From: an uncultured Oscillospiraceae bacterium
GTDB lineage: Bacteria > Bacillota > Clostridia > Oscillospirales > Ruminococcaceae
NCBI GenBank assembly: GCA_900547385.1
Contig: URGQ01000004.1
Location: forward strand, 1 to 51,156
Length of the DNA: 51,156 bases
Reading direction: 5' to 3'
The position numbers were made by a program, and so were the translations under genes. Numbering within the stretch: position 1 is the first letter of the stretch; each line of letters starts with the position of its first letter. Positions 33,401 to 40,282 of this stretch are shown here, one piece after another. A model generated the notes under the pieces. That model made no database searches and was not told where the DNA came from. It was given only the letters and a program-made list of their open reading frames with translations.

Positions 33401-33684
33401 GTCAGGCAGTCCACATATTTCCCGGCATAAACCTGCTTTACGCCATCCACCGCCGCTACGGCGGCCACATCGTTTTCACTGAATCCCAAAGTGGAGAGCA
33501 CCTTTACATCCATGGCGTTGTAATCGATATAGTAATCGCTGGCGGTATCCCGCATGTCATCACCGGTGGCCCGCACCCCCGCAAAGAAGCCAACACCCAG
33601 CGCCACAATGAGCAAAATGGAACAAAAACGGTTCATGGTTTTACGCATGGTGCGCATGGTATCTTTCCGGAATGCTTCCGTCAT
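30418..33684 (-). CDS. Large ABC transporter permease (FtsX/MacB type) with coiled-coil stalk
   Basis: A 1088-residue permease. It has an N-terminal transmembrane helix (about 19-37, FCSILLIVALGVGFFAG) and an extracytoplasmic part with a long heptad-rich coiled coil (about 270-570, repeats such as DAEEQLADAEQQL and DGEKELAEARVKL). An FtsX block of three helices follows (near 600-720, with FPVFFLAVAALVCLTTMARMVEEQRTEIGTLKALGY). A second extracytoplasmic domain and a second FtsX block end in ALITFLFSFLVNWVMHYRLKKI. The TLKALGY and TLKVLGF coupling segments occur in both halves. The ATG at 33684 follows AAGGAGGG. It pairs with the ATPase at 33864 and probably exports peptides or lipids or remodels the envelope. 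Confidence 0.93.
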   Translation of the reverse strand: MTEAFRKDTMRTMRKTMNRFCSILLIVALGVGFFAGVRATGDDMRDTASDYYIDYNAMDVKVLSTLGFSENDVAAVAAVDGVKQVYAGKYVDCLTLCHDNFLTRVFSLPQNPDSPETMNRLRVLEGQLPQAADECVIDEKIQYKYHFELGQTLSLGSADPTDDLENELEHTEYTIVGIVNSPMYLDMTRRGSTTVGDGSLDAYLYVLEENFTAKYYTELYVTAEGSGDLNCYTEEYDTLAAALKDALEPVGEARGELRMQEMADYLNEKIPEARDKIADAEEQLADAEQQLTDAANELADARKQIEDGEKELTDGRAELEKQKKQYAEYEKKYEEGKQQLEAAKLQMVAVDAAKAQLTAGKAQINAIMGRMANLSEGSVLLPILADSLAPTLNELTDQNGKKLNLGDKLYDADGNVTPETVKATQTAVNSYFAEMEKQINAGTAQYESGKKELEESRKQLDTYKSELEKAEKQLNDGEKELAEARVKLADGEKEFEEKSADARQKIADGKAELDRGKQQLADAEKMLEKLSPAEWYLYTRKELALGVGEFGDDAARIDNISTIFPVFFLAVAALVCLTTMARMVEEQRTEIGTLKALGYTDREIQKKYLIYSLSATVLGSGLGLAVGFKLFPTVIYDAYCIMYDLPPVEAPFHWGVAAICVVVALGCVTLVTCNVCRGVLSEMPANIMRPKAPPAGQRVLLEKVPFIWRRLSFSHKVTVRNLFRYKKRVLMTIVGIAGCAALVLTGYGLKDAINDIVQNQFQKVFRYDLLAGYSAEDEAEEQALFDQLESDPDIKEWMPQYRAAITAVDERHSYEVNLTVSQDYTRLTDFISLQERVSRRVLTPEKEGAIITEKLGTMLGLKAGDTLTLRDGDNRTYELAIAGVSENYASHFVYISAEYYEEVFGKAPEYNTVIVDLADRDDWAAASEKLLAGGTVQMISSDAELVEQYKNVTDNLGYVVAVLIVSAGLLAFVVQYNLSNINITERTREIATLKVLGFYDGEVSAYIYRESVILTILGTGLGLLLGTALTRFVVATAEVDSIMFGRSIYWPSFLMAALITFLFSFLVNWVMHYRLKKINMVESMKSVD

Positions 33685-33727
33685 GAATATGCCCTCCTTT
33701 CTTTTTGGTTTCTGCCGGTTCCCGCCT

Positions 33728-33853
33728 GGCGGACGCCGTAAAATGGGCGATGGCTGCGTTGGCGCCTTGACAGGCATAAGCCCGCCTCCGCTTCGCTCTA
33801 CCGGGCATCAGCCTGCCTGCGGCCCCTGCCTTGCCCTCCCCGCATTTTCCGCC
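33728..33853. repeat. Structured intergenic repeat, copy 1 (inside the exporter operon)
   Basis: Nested pairing: AAAATG (33740-33745)/CATTTT (33843-33848), CAGGC (33771-33775)/GCCTG (33811-33815) and GCCCG (33780-33784)/CGGGC (33802-33806). The last two stems are separated by a 4x4 internal loop ATAA/ATCA. It shares ATGGCTGCGTTG on the left and GCCTTGCCCT on the right with the element at 41037-41137, whose stems differ by compensating changes. It lies between the ATPase and permease genes. Confidence 0.72.
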
Positions 33854-33863
33854 ACCCGCCTTC

Positions 33864-34565
33864 TTACCACTCTATTGTGGCAATATCGGCAGGGTGGGGA
33901 TTATAAATATTGCTGGCGACCTTGCTGTTTCGTATCGTAATGACTCGGTCGGCCATTGGGGTGATGGCGGTGTTGTGCGTCACTACGATCACCGTCATGC
34001 CGCCCTCCCGGCAGGCGCTCTGCAAAAGCGAGAGGATCTGCTTGCCGGTATTGTAGTCTAGGGCGCCGGTCGGCTCGTCGCACAGCAGCAGCTTGGGCCG
34101 CTTGGCCAGCGCCCGCGCGATGGAAACCCGCTGCTGCTCGCCGCCGGAAAGCTGCGCCGGAAAGTTATCCAGCCGGTGCCCCAGCCCTACGGCTTCCAGC
34201 GCCTCGGCCGCCGGCATCGGATCCTCGCAGATCTGAGCCGCCAGTTCCACATTTTCCAGCGCCGTTAGGTTTTGCACCAGGTTATAGAATTGGAACACAA
34301 ACCCGATATCATGCCGCCGGTAGCCGATCAGCTGCTTGGGGGTGTACTGCACAATGTCATTTCCATCCACCAGCACCTGCCCCTCATCGGCGGTGTCCAT
34401 CCCGCCCAGGATGTTCAGCACCGTGGTTTTACCGGCGCCGGAGGGCCCCACAATAATGGCGAATTCGCCCTTTTCTATGGTAAAATTGATGCCGTCGCTG
34501 GCCGCCGTCACGATTTCCCCAGTGCGGTAGCGCTTATACACATCCTTCATTTCCACAAATGCCAT
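33864..34565 (-). CDS. ABC transporter ATP-binding protein (MacB/LolD type)
   Basis: A 233-residue ATPase with Walker A GPSGAGKTT (near 40), the Q-loop FVFQFYNLVQNLTALENVEL typical of MacB/LolD, signature LSGGEQQRVSIARALAKRP, Walker B LLLCDEPTGALD and H-loop VVTHN. It drives the adjacent FtsX-type permease. The 179-base gap between them holds the structured repeat. It is divergent from birA. A minus-strand TATAAT lies at 34624-34629. Confidence 0.95.
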   Translation of the reverse strand: MAFVEMKDVYKRYRTGEIVTAASDGINFTIEKGEFAIIVGPSGAGKTTVLNILGGMDTADEGQVLVDGNDIVQYTPKQLIGYRRHDIGFVFQFYNLVQNLTALENVELAAQICEDPMPAAEALEAVGLGHRLDNFPAQLSGGEQQRVSIARALAKRPKLLLCDEPTGALDYNTGKQILSLLQSACREGGMTVIVVTHNTAITPMADRVITIRNSKVASNIYNPHPADIATIEW

Positions 34566-34744
34566 CCTGTCGCCCTCTTTCTCTCTCCCGGCTTATTTCT
34601 GGTTGCCTTTTTGTCCGGATTGAATTATACTGATTTTATCACTTTTCATTGGGGATTTTCAACTGCCCACCGGCAGCGGGAACCCAAAAATTTGTTATTT
34701 AACGGAAAGTTTACATTCTGTCCGCAAAAGGGAGGAACTTCATC

Positions 34745-35749
34745 ATGGCAAAAAGAGATTTGGCCGCCGAGCTGCTGCGGGAGTTGGGGCAGGACCGTAC
34801 CCAGTACCACTCCGGGGAGGAGCTTTCCGTCCGGTTGGGCGTCAGCCGCACCGCGGTGTGGAAGGCTGCCTGCCGCCTGCGGGAGCAGGGCTATGCCATT
34901 GAATCGGTCACCCGGCTGGGTTACCGCCTTACTGCCCTGCCGGATGGTATGACAAAGGAACTGTTGGAGCAGTACCTGCCGCAGGGCAGGGGAGAGACCG
35001 TCATTTGCTACGAGGAGACCGATTCCACCAATACCCGCGGGATGCAGCTGGCCCTGGAGGGCGCGCCCACCGGCACTGTTGTACTGGCGGATCGCCAAAC
35101 CCACGGCAACGGCCGCCTGGGCCGCAGCTTTGCCTCTCCGGCCGGGCAGGGGGTCTATCTCTCTTATCTTCTCCGCCCGGATTTCGACCCCGCCGCGCTC
35201 AGCCTGCTTACCAGCTGCGCCGGGTTGGCTGTCTGCCAGGTGCTGGAGCAACATGGCCTGGCCCCTGCCATCAAGTGGCCCAATGATATCATCCTCGACC
35301 GCCGCAAGGTCTGCGGCATCCTCACCAAGCTCACCAGCGATGCCGAAAGCGGCACCATCAATGGCGCGGTCATCGGTATCGGCGTCAATGTCACCCAGCA
35401 GCCGCAGGATTTCCCCGAGGAGCTGCGGGATAAAGCCATCTCGGTGCGGGAAGCGGGTGCTGCCGTTCCCCGGGCCGCCATTGCCGCCGGTATCATCACC
35501 CGCCTGGATGGCCTCTTCCTCCGCCAGCACATTCTTTCCCAACCGGCCGAAAACCTGATCGGGGAACTGACCCGCCGCAGCTGTACCATCGGCCGCCGGG
35601 TGGAGGTCATCAGTCCCACCGGCCAGTATGAGGCGCTGGCCGTTGCCATTGCCCCCGATGCCGGTCTCATCGTTGAGCTGCCGGATGGTTCCCGCCGCAC
35701 CGTTTCCAGCGGGGAGGTCAGCGTCAGAGGTCTTTTGGGCTATACTTAA
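34745..35749 (+). CDS. birA: Bifunctional biotin-protein ligase / biotin operon repressor
   Basis: 334 residues: an N-terminal HTH (about 8-70, LSVRLGVSRTAVWKAACRLREQGY) and a ligase domain with CYEETDSTNTRG, the biotinyl-AMP loop HGNGRLGRSF (E. coli GRGRRGR), a central SYLLRP, IKWPNDIILDRRKVCGIL and GIGVNV. A small C-terminal SH3-like domain follows (GRRVEVIS…VSSGEVSVRGL). The loop keeps the Arg matching E. coli R118 but changes two flanking Arg to Asn and Leu. It attaches biotin to carboxylases and may repress biotin genes. GGGAGG lies upstream, and the NUDIX gene follows by 19 bases. Confidence 0.95.
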   Translation: MAKRDLAAELLRELGQDRTQYHSGEELSVRLGVSRTAVWKAACRLREQGYAIESVTRLGYRLTALPDGMTKELLEQYLPQGRGETVICYEETDSTNTRGMQLALEGAPTGTVVLADRQTHGNGRLGRSFASPAGQGVYLSYLLRPDFDPAALSLLTSCAGLAVCQVLEQHGLAPAIKWPNDIILDRRKVCGILTKLTSDAESGTINGAVIGIGVNVTQQPQDFPEELRDKAISVREAGAAVPRAAIAAGIITRLDGLFLRQHILSQPAENLIGELTRRSCTIGRRVEVISPTGQYEALAVAIAPDAGLIVELPDGSRRTVSSGEVSVRGLLGYT

Positions 35750-35768
35750 TAAAGGAGCTTCTCTTACT

Positions 35769-36233
35769 ATGTCACACCCTACCGAGCGCTGTGAATTGAC
35801 CAATCTGTGCATGATCACCGATGCCGAGAACCGTATCCTCGTGCAGGATCGTACCGATCCCAGCTGGCCGGGCATCTGCTTCCCCGGTGGCCATGTGGAA
35901 CCCGGCGAATCTTTCGTCGCTTCGGTCATCCGCGAGGTACAGGAGGAAACCGGCCTTACCATTCAGGATCCCATTCTCTGTGGCGTCAAGCAGTTCCCAC
36001 GGGAGGATGGTGCCCGCTATGTGGTGCTGCTATTCCGTGCCACCCGCTTCACTGGTACGCTTACTTCCTCCTCGGAAGGTAAAATGCTTTGGCTGACCCG
36101 CGAGGAACTGAAAGGCCGCCACCTTACTTCCGATTTTCTCGAAATGCTCCGCGTCTTTGAGAACCCCACCCTCAGCGAGTTCTACTATTATCAGGCTCCC
36201 GGCTCCGAAGAATGGCGCCACTCCCTGCTGTGA
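35769..36233 (+). CDS. NUDIX hydrolase (MutT/8-oxo-dGTPase-like)
   Basis: The 154-residue protein has a complete NUDIX box at about 38-60 (GGHVEPGESFVASVIREVQEETGL). The lead-in MITDAENRILVQDRTDPSWPGICFPGG and the C-terminal FYYY resemble clostridial 8-oxo-dGTP diphosphatases. It would sanitise oxidised nucleotides or hydrolyse a related substrate, and specificity cannot be read. AAAGGAGC precedes the ATG. It likely shares a transcript with birA. Confidence 0.9.
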   Translation: MSHPTERCELTNLCMITDAENRILVQDRTDPSWPGICFPGGHVEPGESFVASVIREVQEETGLTIQDPILCGVKQFPREDGARYVVLLFRATRFTGTLTSSSEGKMLWLTREELKGRHLTSDFLEMLRVFENPTLSEFYYYQAPGSEEWRHSLL

Positions 36234-36239
36234 CCCACC

Positions 36240-36319
36240 GGCGGGGCGCCCCTCCGCTTTTGTCGTGCCGCACCTCCGTTTCGCTCCGGGCGGCCCTCCC
36301 CGCTCCGGTGCGCCCCGCC
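36240..36319. other. GC-rich palindromic intergenic element
   Basis: Perfect 10-bp outer arms GGCGGGGCGC (36240-36249) and GCGCCCCGCC (36310-36319) enclose 60 C-rich bases with a weaker inner GCCGC/GCGGC pair (36267-36271/36290-36294). It follows the NUDIX stop and precedes a terminator. It is similar in style to, but less regular than, the elements at 26076 and 46041. Confidence 0.6.
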
Positions 36320-36341
36320 TGCCCATTTATCCCAATCCAAG

Positions 36342-36376
36342 AAAAATCCCCCGACCACACCCGGCCGGGGGATTTC
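36342..36376. terminator. Bidirectional terminator
   Basis: AAATCCCCCG pairs with CGGGGGATTT around an 11-nt centre, between the convergent NUDIX and mdcA-like genes. Confidence 0.88.
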
Positions 36377-36409
36377 CCTTCTCTATGCTTTATCGTGAAA
36401 GGAGTATGC

Positions 36410-38038
36410 TTAGTCTTTCTTGCGGAACTTTTCGGGCACCACATACAGCCCGCCGGAGCACTCCGCGATCTCCTCCAGGTTCTTGCAGGCCAGCAGGTCC
36501 TTGGTGGCCATGCTGCGGTCAATGCCCAGATCCTCGGGATAGGCTACCTTGCCCGCCTTGCGGAAGGCCTCGATCTGCTCCTTGGTTACCATCTCGCCAA
36601 AGGGAGTGCCCTGGGCGATGGAAGCCAGCATCAGACGGCGCTCCTCGGCGTCCTCAGCCATGTAGCAGTAGGCAATGCCCTGCTCGGTCACGGTGTGGCT
36701 CACATCCTCACCGTAAACCATAATGGGCGGGGCCTCCATACCGGCGTCACGGCCGATGGCGATGGCGTCCAGCTCCGGCACGAAGTTATTGCCCTTCTTG
36801 CCGCTGCTCTTCAGCATCTGGATAACGATCTTCTGACCGCCGCGCAGCGTGTCCTTGCCTTCAACAAGGCTGTGGTAGGCGGGGCTGCTGTGACGGCGTC
36901 CGCCGGGGTTGTGGCCCATATTGGGCGCACCGCCAAAGCCGCTCAGACGGCCGGCGGTCACGGTGGAGGAGTTGCCGTAGTAGTCCATCTGAAGGGTAGC
37001 GCCCAGGAAAGAGTCAATGGCATACAGACCCGCCACCTGTGCCAGGGTACGGTTGCTGCGCAGGGTGCCGTCCGCACCGGTAAAGAAGATATCGCTGCGC
37101 TCCTCGGTGTATTTTTCCATGCCCACTTCACCGCCGAAGGCGCAAACGCTTTCGACCCAGCCCGCTTCGATGGCGGGGATGAGGGTGGGATGGGGGTTCA
37201 GCACCCAGTTGCGGCAGATCTTGCCCTTCAGGCCAAGCTGCTCGCCGTAGGTGGGCAGCAGCAGCTCAATGGCCGCGCCGTTAAAGCCGATGCCGTGGTT
37301 CAGGCTCTGCACGCCGTGCTTGGCATAAATGCCCTTAATGACCATCATGCCCATCAGGATATCGGCATCCTTGATGAACTGGGGGTCACGGGTGAACAGC
37401 GGCTCCATGGGGTAGGGCTTATCGGCAGGGACGATGAAATCTACCCAGCCGCCGGGGATATCCACACGGGGCAGGTCCTCTACGATCTCATTCACCTGCG
37501 CAATGACAATACCGCTCTTGCAGGCGGCGGCCTCCACCAGCGTGGGGGTCTCCTCGGTGCTGTAGCCGGTAAACAGGTTGCCGTCCTTGTCGGCCTTGTC
37601 GGCAGCCACCAGGCATACATTGGGGATGAGATCCACAAACAGGCGGGCATAGATTTCCAGGTATGTATTAAAGTTGCCGATCTTCACCTTGCCCTCGGCC
37701 AGCATCTCGCTGAGTCGCTGCGCCTGCGTACCTGCAAAGGCGAAATCTACCGTGCTGGCAATGCCCTTCTCAAAGTAATCCAGATGCTCGCTGCGGGAAA
37801 TGGAGGGAATGATCATGGTCAAGTCGTGCACCACTTTGGGGTCCACTTCTGCCAGAGAAGCCGCCAAGAAGGCCGCCTGCTTCTGATTGTCGCCCTCCAG
37901 CACCACCTTATCGCCGGGATGGATCACAGCCTCCATCAGCTTTACTATGTTTTCTGTCGCCACCGTTTTGCCGCTGCAAAGGGCCGCGGCTGCGTTCAGC
38001 CGTTCCTCCTTGGAACGGCGCTGATTATCCCAGGACAT
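36410..38038 (-). CDS. mdcA: Malonate decarboxylase alpha subunit (acetyl-S-ACP:malonate ACP transferase), orphan
   Basis: The 542-residue protein aligns along its full length with MdcA. Examples are VVLEGDNQKQAAFLAASLAEVDP, HDLTMIIPSISRSEHLD, FAGTQAQRLSEML, LPRVDIPGGWVDF, GIYAKHGVQSLNHGIGFNGAAIELLLPTYGEQLGLKGKI, FFTGADGTLRSNR and SGFGGAPNMGHNPGGRRH. MdcA swaps acetyl and malonyl groups on the ACP subunit. The ACP, the decarboxylase subunits and the carrier genes are absent from the window, so it is either an orphan or works as another CoA- or ACP-transferase. AAAGGTGG precedes ATG 38038. It is divergent from a LysR regulator with overlapping promoters. Confidence 0.88.
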   Translation of the reverse strand: MSWDNQRRSKEERLNAAAALCSGKTVATENIVKLMEAVIHPGDKVVLEGDNQKQAAFLAASLAEVDPKVVHDLTMIIPSISRSEHLDYFEKGIASTVDFAFAGTQAQRLSEMLAEGKVKIGNFNTYLEIYARLFVDLIPNVCLVAADKADKDGNLFTGYSTEETPTLVEAAACKSGIVIAQVNEIVEDLPRVDIPGGWVDFIVPADKPYPMEPLFTRDPQFIKDADILMGMMVIKGIYAKHGVQSLNHGIGFNGAAIELLLPTYGEQLGLKGKICRNWVLNPHPTLIPAIEAGWVESVCAFGGEVGMEKYTEERSDIFFTGADGTLRSNRTLAQVAGLYAIDSFLGATLQMDYYGNSSTVTAGRLSGFGGAPNMGHNPGGRRHSSPAYHSLVEGKDTLRGGQKIVIQMLKSSGKKGNNFVPELDAIAIGRDAGMEAPPIMVYGEDVSHTVTEQGIAYCYMAEDAEERRLMLASIAQGTPFGEMVTKEQIEAFRKAGKVAYPEDLGIDRSMATKDLLACKNLEEIAECSGGLYVVPEKFRKKD

Positions 38039-38104
38039 AGTTATAGAACCACCTTTCACTTTCACTCTCAACAAAATTCGGCCTAATAGCCCATGTTAAG
38101 CTTT

Positions 38105-38133
38105 AGTATAGCATTGACTTTCTATAATGTAAA
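38105..38133 (-). promoter_or_regulatory. Promoter of the mdcA-like gene
   Basis: On the minus strand TTTACA (38128-38133), 17 bases, TATACT (38105-38110). It overlaps the divergent LysR promoter almost completely. Confidence 0.65.
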
Positions 38134-38142
38134 ATATATAAT
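38114..38142 (+). promoter_or_regulatory. Promoter of the LysR gene
   Basis: TTGACT (38114-38119), 17 bases, TATAAT (38137-38142). The two promoters share about 20 bases, so binding of polymerase to one should exclude the other. Confidence 0.72.
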
Positions 38143-38195
38143 ATGACTAAGATCAATAACACGCACGCTATATGCACATTGCACGAGGTATCTTC

Positions 38196-39071
38196 ATGGA
38201 AATTACACATCTGCGTTACTTCAAAAAAACAGCGGAACTGGAACATATCACAAAGGCGGCCCAGGAACTGCATGTGGCCCAGCCTTCTCTCAGCCGCACC
38301 ATCAGCATGCTGGAGGATGAGCTCAAGGTCAAGCTCTTCAACCGCAAGGGCAAAAGCATCGAGCTGAACGAATACGGCATCATCGTGCTCAACCACACCA
38401 ACCGCATCCTCAAGGAGCTGGAGGCCATCCACCGGGAGATCGACGATGCCCGGGAAAACAGCGTCATGAATGTCACCTTCTCCATGAATGCCGCTTCCAC
38501 CCTCATCCCGCGGCTGGTGCGCGGCTTTAAGGAAGAACACAGCGATATCCGTCTGCACATCCTGCAGGAGGACCTGGTAGAGGATAGTGGCCAGAGCTGC
38601 GATCTCACCCTCTTCGCGGGCAGCCAGCCGGTTTCCGGCCCCTATTGCACTACCCTTATCGAAGAGGAGATTCGCCTGGCGCTGCCGGTCACCAATCCGC
38701 TGGCCCACTTCGATTCCCTCACCCTCGATCAGGTCTCCAAGGAGGAGTTCATCTGTCTGCAAAAGGGCAAAAATCTCCGCAGCATCACCGATGCCTACTG
38801 TAAAATGGCCGGCTTCGATCCCAATGTCGTCCTGGAAAGCGACAGCCCGGAAACCGTCCGTGAGCTGATCCGCGCCGGCATCGGCATCTCTTTCATTCCC
38901 ATCCTAACTTGGCAGGATATGGAGGATGAACACATCGCCCTAGTACCCATTTCCACCCCCCACTGCCGCCGCTACATCAATCTTTCCTGGCGGGAAAGCA
39001 GCTACCTTTCCCCGGCGGCCATCCTCTTCCGGGATTATCTCATCAAGCACTTTGCCGAACTGGTCAAATAA
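38196..39071 (+). CDS. LysR-family transcriptional regulator
   Basis: 291 residues: an N-terminal HTH (MEITHLRYFKKTAELEHITKAAQELHVAQPSLSRTISMLEDELKV, about 1-60) and a LysR substrate-binding domain (about 90-285) with FSMNAASTLIPRLVRGF, LRSITDAYC and GIGISFIPIL. I chose ATG 38196 behind GAGGT over an upstream ATG at 38172 that has no ribosome-binding site. Its divergent layout beside the mdcA-like gene mirrors MdcR-type control. The inducer is unknown. Confidence 0.93.
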   Translation: MEITHLRYFKKTAELEHITKAAQELHVAQPSLSRTISMLEDELKVKLFNRKGKSIELNEYGIIVLNHTNRILKELEAIHREIDDARENSVMNVTFSMNAASTLIPRLVRGFKEEHSDIRLHILQEDLVEDSGQSCDLTLFAGSQPVSGPYCTTLIEEEIRLALPVTNPLAHFDSLTLDQVSKEEFICLQKGKNLRSITDAYCKMAGFDPNVVLESDSPETVRELIRAGIGISFIPILTWQDMEDEHIALVPISTPHCRRYINLSWRESSYLSPAAILFRDYLIKHFAELVK

Positions 39072-39079
39072 CCCTTTGT

Positions 39080-39104
39080 CCCCGCCGTCCGGCGGGGGCT
39101 TTTG
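39080..39104 (+). terminator. Terminator after the LysR gene
   Basis: CCCCGCC, GTCC, GGCGGGG, then GCTTTTG. Confidence 0.85.
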
Positions 39105-39167
39105 TTCCGCATCGCCAAATCTCATCCGAAAAATTCGCAAAATCAAGAATTATTCCTGAATTTATGG

Positions 39168-39196
39168 TTGATTTTTCAATCGAATTGTCCTATGAT
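39168..39196 (+). promoter_or_regulatory. Promoter of the Ycf35-Ycf46-Hsp70 operon
   Basis: TTGATT (39168-39173), 17 bases, TATGAT (39191-39196), 40 bases before the GTG start. A weaker alternative is TTGTCC with TATAGT 16 bases on. Confidence 0.6.
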
Positions 39197-39235
39197 ATAA
39201 GAGTAATATAGTATCAAATGATAGGAGGTGCCGCT

Positions 39236-39610
39236 GTGTCGCATCTTTCCAAGGTACAGGTCGCCATCCGGGATATCGATGTACTGGGGGAGGCCCTGCG
39301 GGCCATCGGCCTGCGCCGCGTGGCGGAGGTTCCGGAAAACTACGAGTTTGCCGGGACCTTCAATACCTGCGATGTCATCGCCGTCAATGCCGTCAACCGC
39401 GTTATGGCTTTCAAATTTGTGGATGGCGAGGCCGAGCTCCATTCCAATCTCGAACCCGGCGATTTCGAAAAGACCCGGGATGAATTGCTGCAAAAGTACG
39501 CTGTGCTGCTCCTGCGCAAAACCGTGGAACAGGAGGGCAAATTCCAGGTGCGGGAGCAGGAAACCCTGCCCGATGGCACCGTCCGCGTTAAGGTAGGAAG
39601 GTGGGTGTGA
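39236..39610 (+). CDS. DUF1257 protein (Ycf35-like)
   Basis: The 124-residue protein is of the DUF1257/Ycf35 family: SHLSKVQVAIRDIDVLGEALRAIG at the N-terminus, a central CDVIAVNAVNRVMAFKFVDGEAEL, and a C-terminal KYAVLLLRKTVEQEGKFQVREQE with a basic end. Ycf35 is encoded in some chloroplasts and in cyanobacteria and has no assigned function. The start is GTG 39236, 7 bases after AGGAGG; the ATG at 39218 overlaps that site. DUF2997 follows directly, as in cyanobacterial loci by recollection. It opens the operon. Confidence 0.88.
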   Translation: MSHLSKVQVAIRDIDVLGEALRAIGLRRVAEVPENYEFAGTFNTCDVIAVNAVNRVMAFKFVDGEAELHSNLEPGDFEKTRDELLQKYAVLLLRKTVEQEGKFQVREQETLPDGTVRVKVGRWV

Positions 39611-39613
39611 CCT

Positions 39614-39811
39614 ATGGCGGAACAGACTGTAACTTACCTCATTGGCAAGGATGGCAAGATCACCGTGGAGGTCAATGGCGTCCGCGGCCCCGCCTGCCGG
39701 GAGCTGGTAAGGGGAACCGTCGAAAAGCTGGGCGTGGAGCTTTCCGTCGAGCTCAAGCCCGAATACTTTGACCAGGCGGAGGAAAAGGAGCAGGAGAAAA
39801 ACCGCTTCTAA
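39614..39811 (+). CDS. DUF2997 protein
   Basis: 65 residues: VTYLIGKDGKITVEVNGVRGPACRELVRG, then VELSVELKPEYFDQ and a charged tail. This is the DUF2997 pattern, with the conserved G-x-C segment in GPAC. The family normally accompanies DUF1257 and lacks a known role. It lies 3 bases after the Ycf35-like gene and has no clear Shine-Dalgarno of its own beyond AGGTGGG, so it is probably translationally coupled. Confidence 0.88.
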   Translation: MAEQTVTYLIGKDGKITVEVNGVRGPACRELVRGTVEKLGVELSVELKPEYFDQAEEKEQEKNRF

Positions 39812-39841
39812 GCCAAAGTGTCAGGAGAGGGGGGAGGCAGC

Positions 39842-40282
39842 ATGGCGTCTGCGCTGTGGCTCGGTTCCATGGAACCGCAGTGGCTGGCTCCCTTTTTGTC
39901 CCTGCCGGTGCAGGTAATGGTCACGCCGGAGATGATGGCCCCCGTCCTGCCGGGCCAGCGCTTTTTTACTCCCTCGGATGATAGGGAAACGATCGCCGCA
40001 GCCATTTCCGGCCGGGATATCTACTACCTCTCGGTCACCAATTGGGAAAGCGTCGTGATCCCCGCAAACCATGGCCGCCTGCTGGCTTTGGGGCAGGTCC
40101 CGCCGCCCCCCGGCAGCCCTGTGGGTTTTCTTGCTACCCCGCCGGATGAGCAGTACCCGGCCCTATGCCGCCTGCTGCCCCCCGCCGAACCGGAAACCCT
40201 CTACATCGCCGGTGGGGAAGTGCGCTGCTCCGTCTGGGAGGAGGACTACCTCCCCCTGCTGGAAAGGCTGGGCCGCCTATGA
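39842..40282 (+). CDS. Unknown protein in the Ycf35/Ycf46 operon
   Basis: The 146-residue soluble protein matches no family I know. It begins MASALWLGSMEPQWLAPFLSL, has ISGRDIYYLSVTNWE in the middle and Pro-rich PPPPGSP near 88. It ends YLPLLERLGRL. There are no membrane segments and two Cys (about 108 and 128). GGGAGG precedes the ATG, and its TGA overlaps the ATG of the radical SAM gene, so the two proteins are probably needed together. It could be a substrate or adaptor of that enzyme. Confidence 0.75.
   Translation: MASALWLGSMEPQWLAPFLSLPVQVMVTPEMMAPVLPGQRFFTPSDDRETIAAAISGRDIYYLSVTNWESVVIPANHGRLLALGQVPPPPGSPVGFLATPPDEQYPALCRLLPPAEPETLYIAGGEVRCSVWEEDYLPLLERLGRL

Noticed and set aside
33728..33853. 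Structured elements considered as riboswitches
   Set aside because: Their place inside operons, two-copy covariation and lack of any known riboswitch core favour repeats over ligand sensors.
34698..34722. Possible BirA operator (TTGTTATTT…GTTTACATT) before birA
   Set aside because: The half-site spacing is about 7 bases rather than the 14-15 of known sites, and the arms match poorly.
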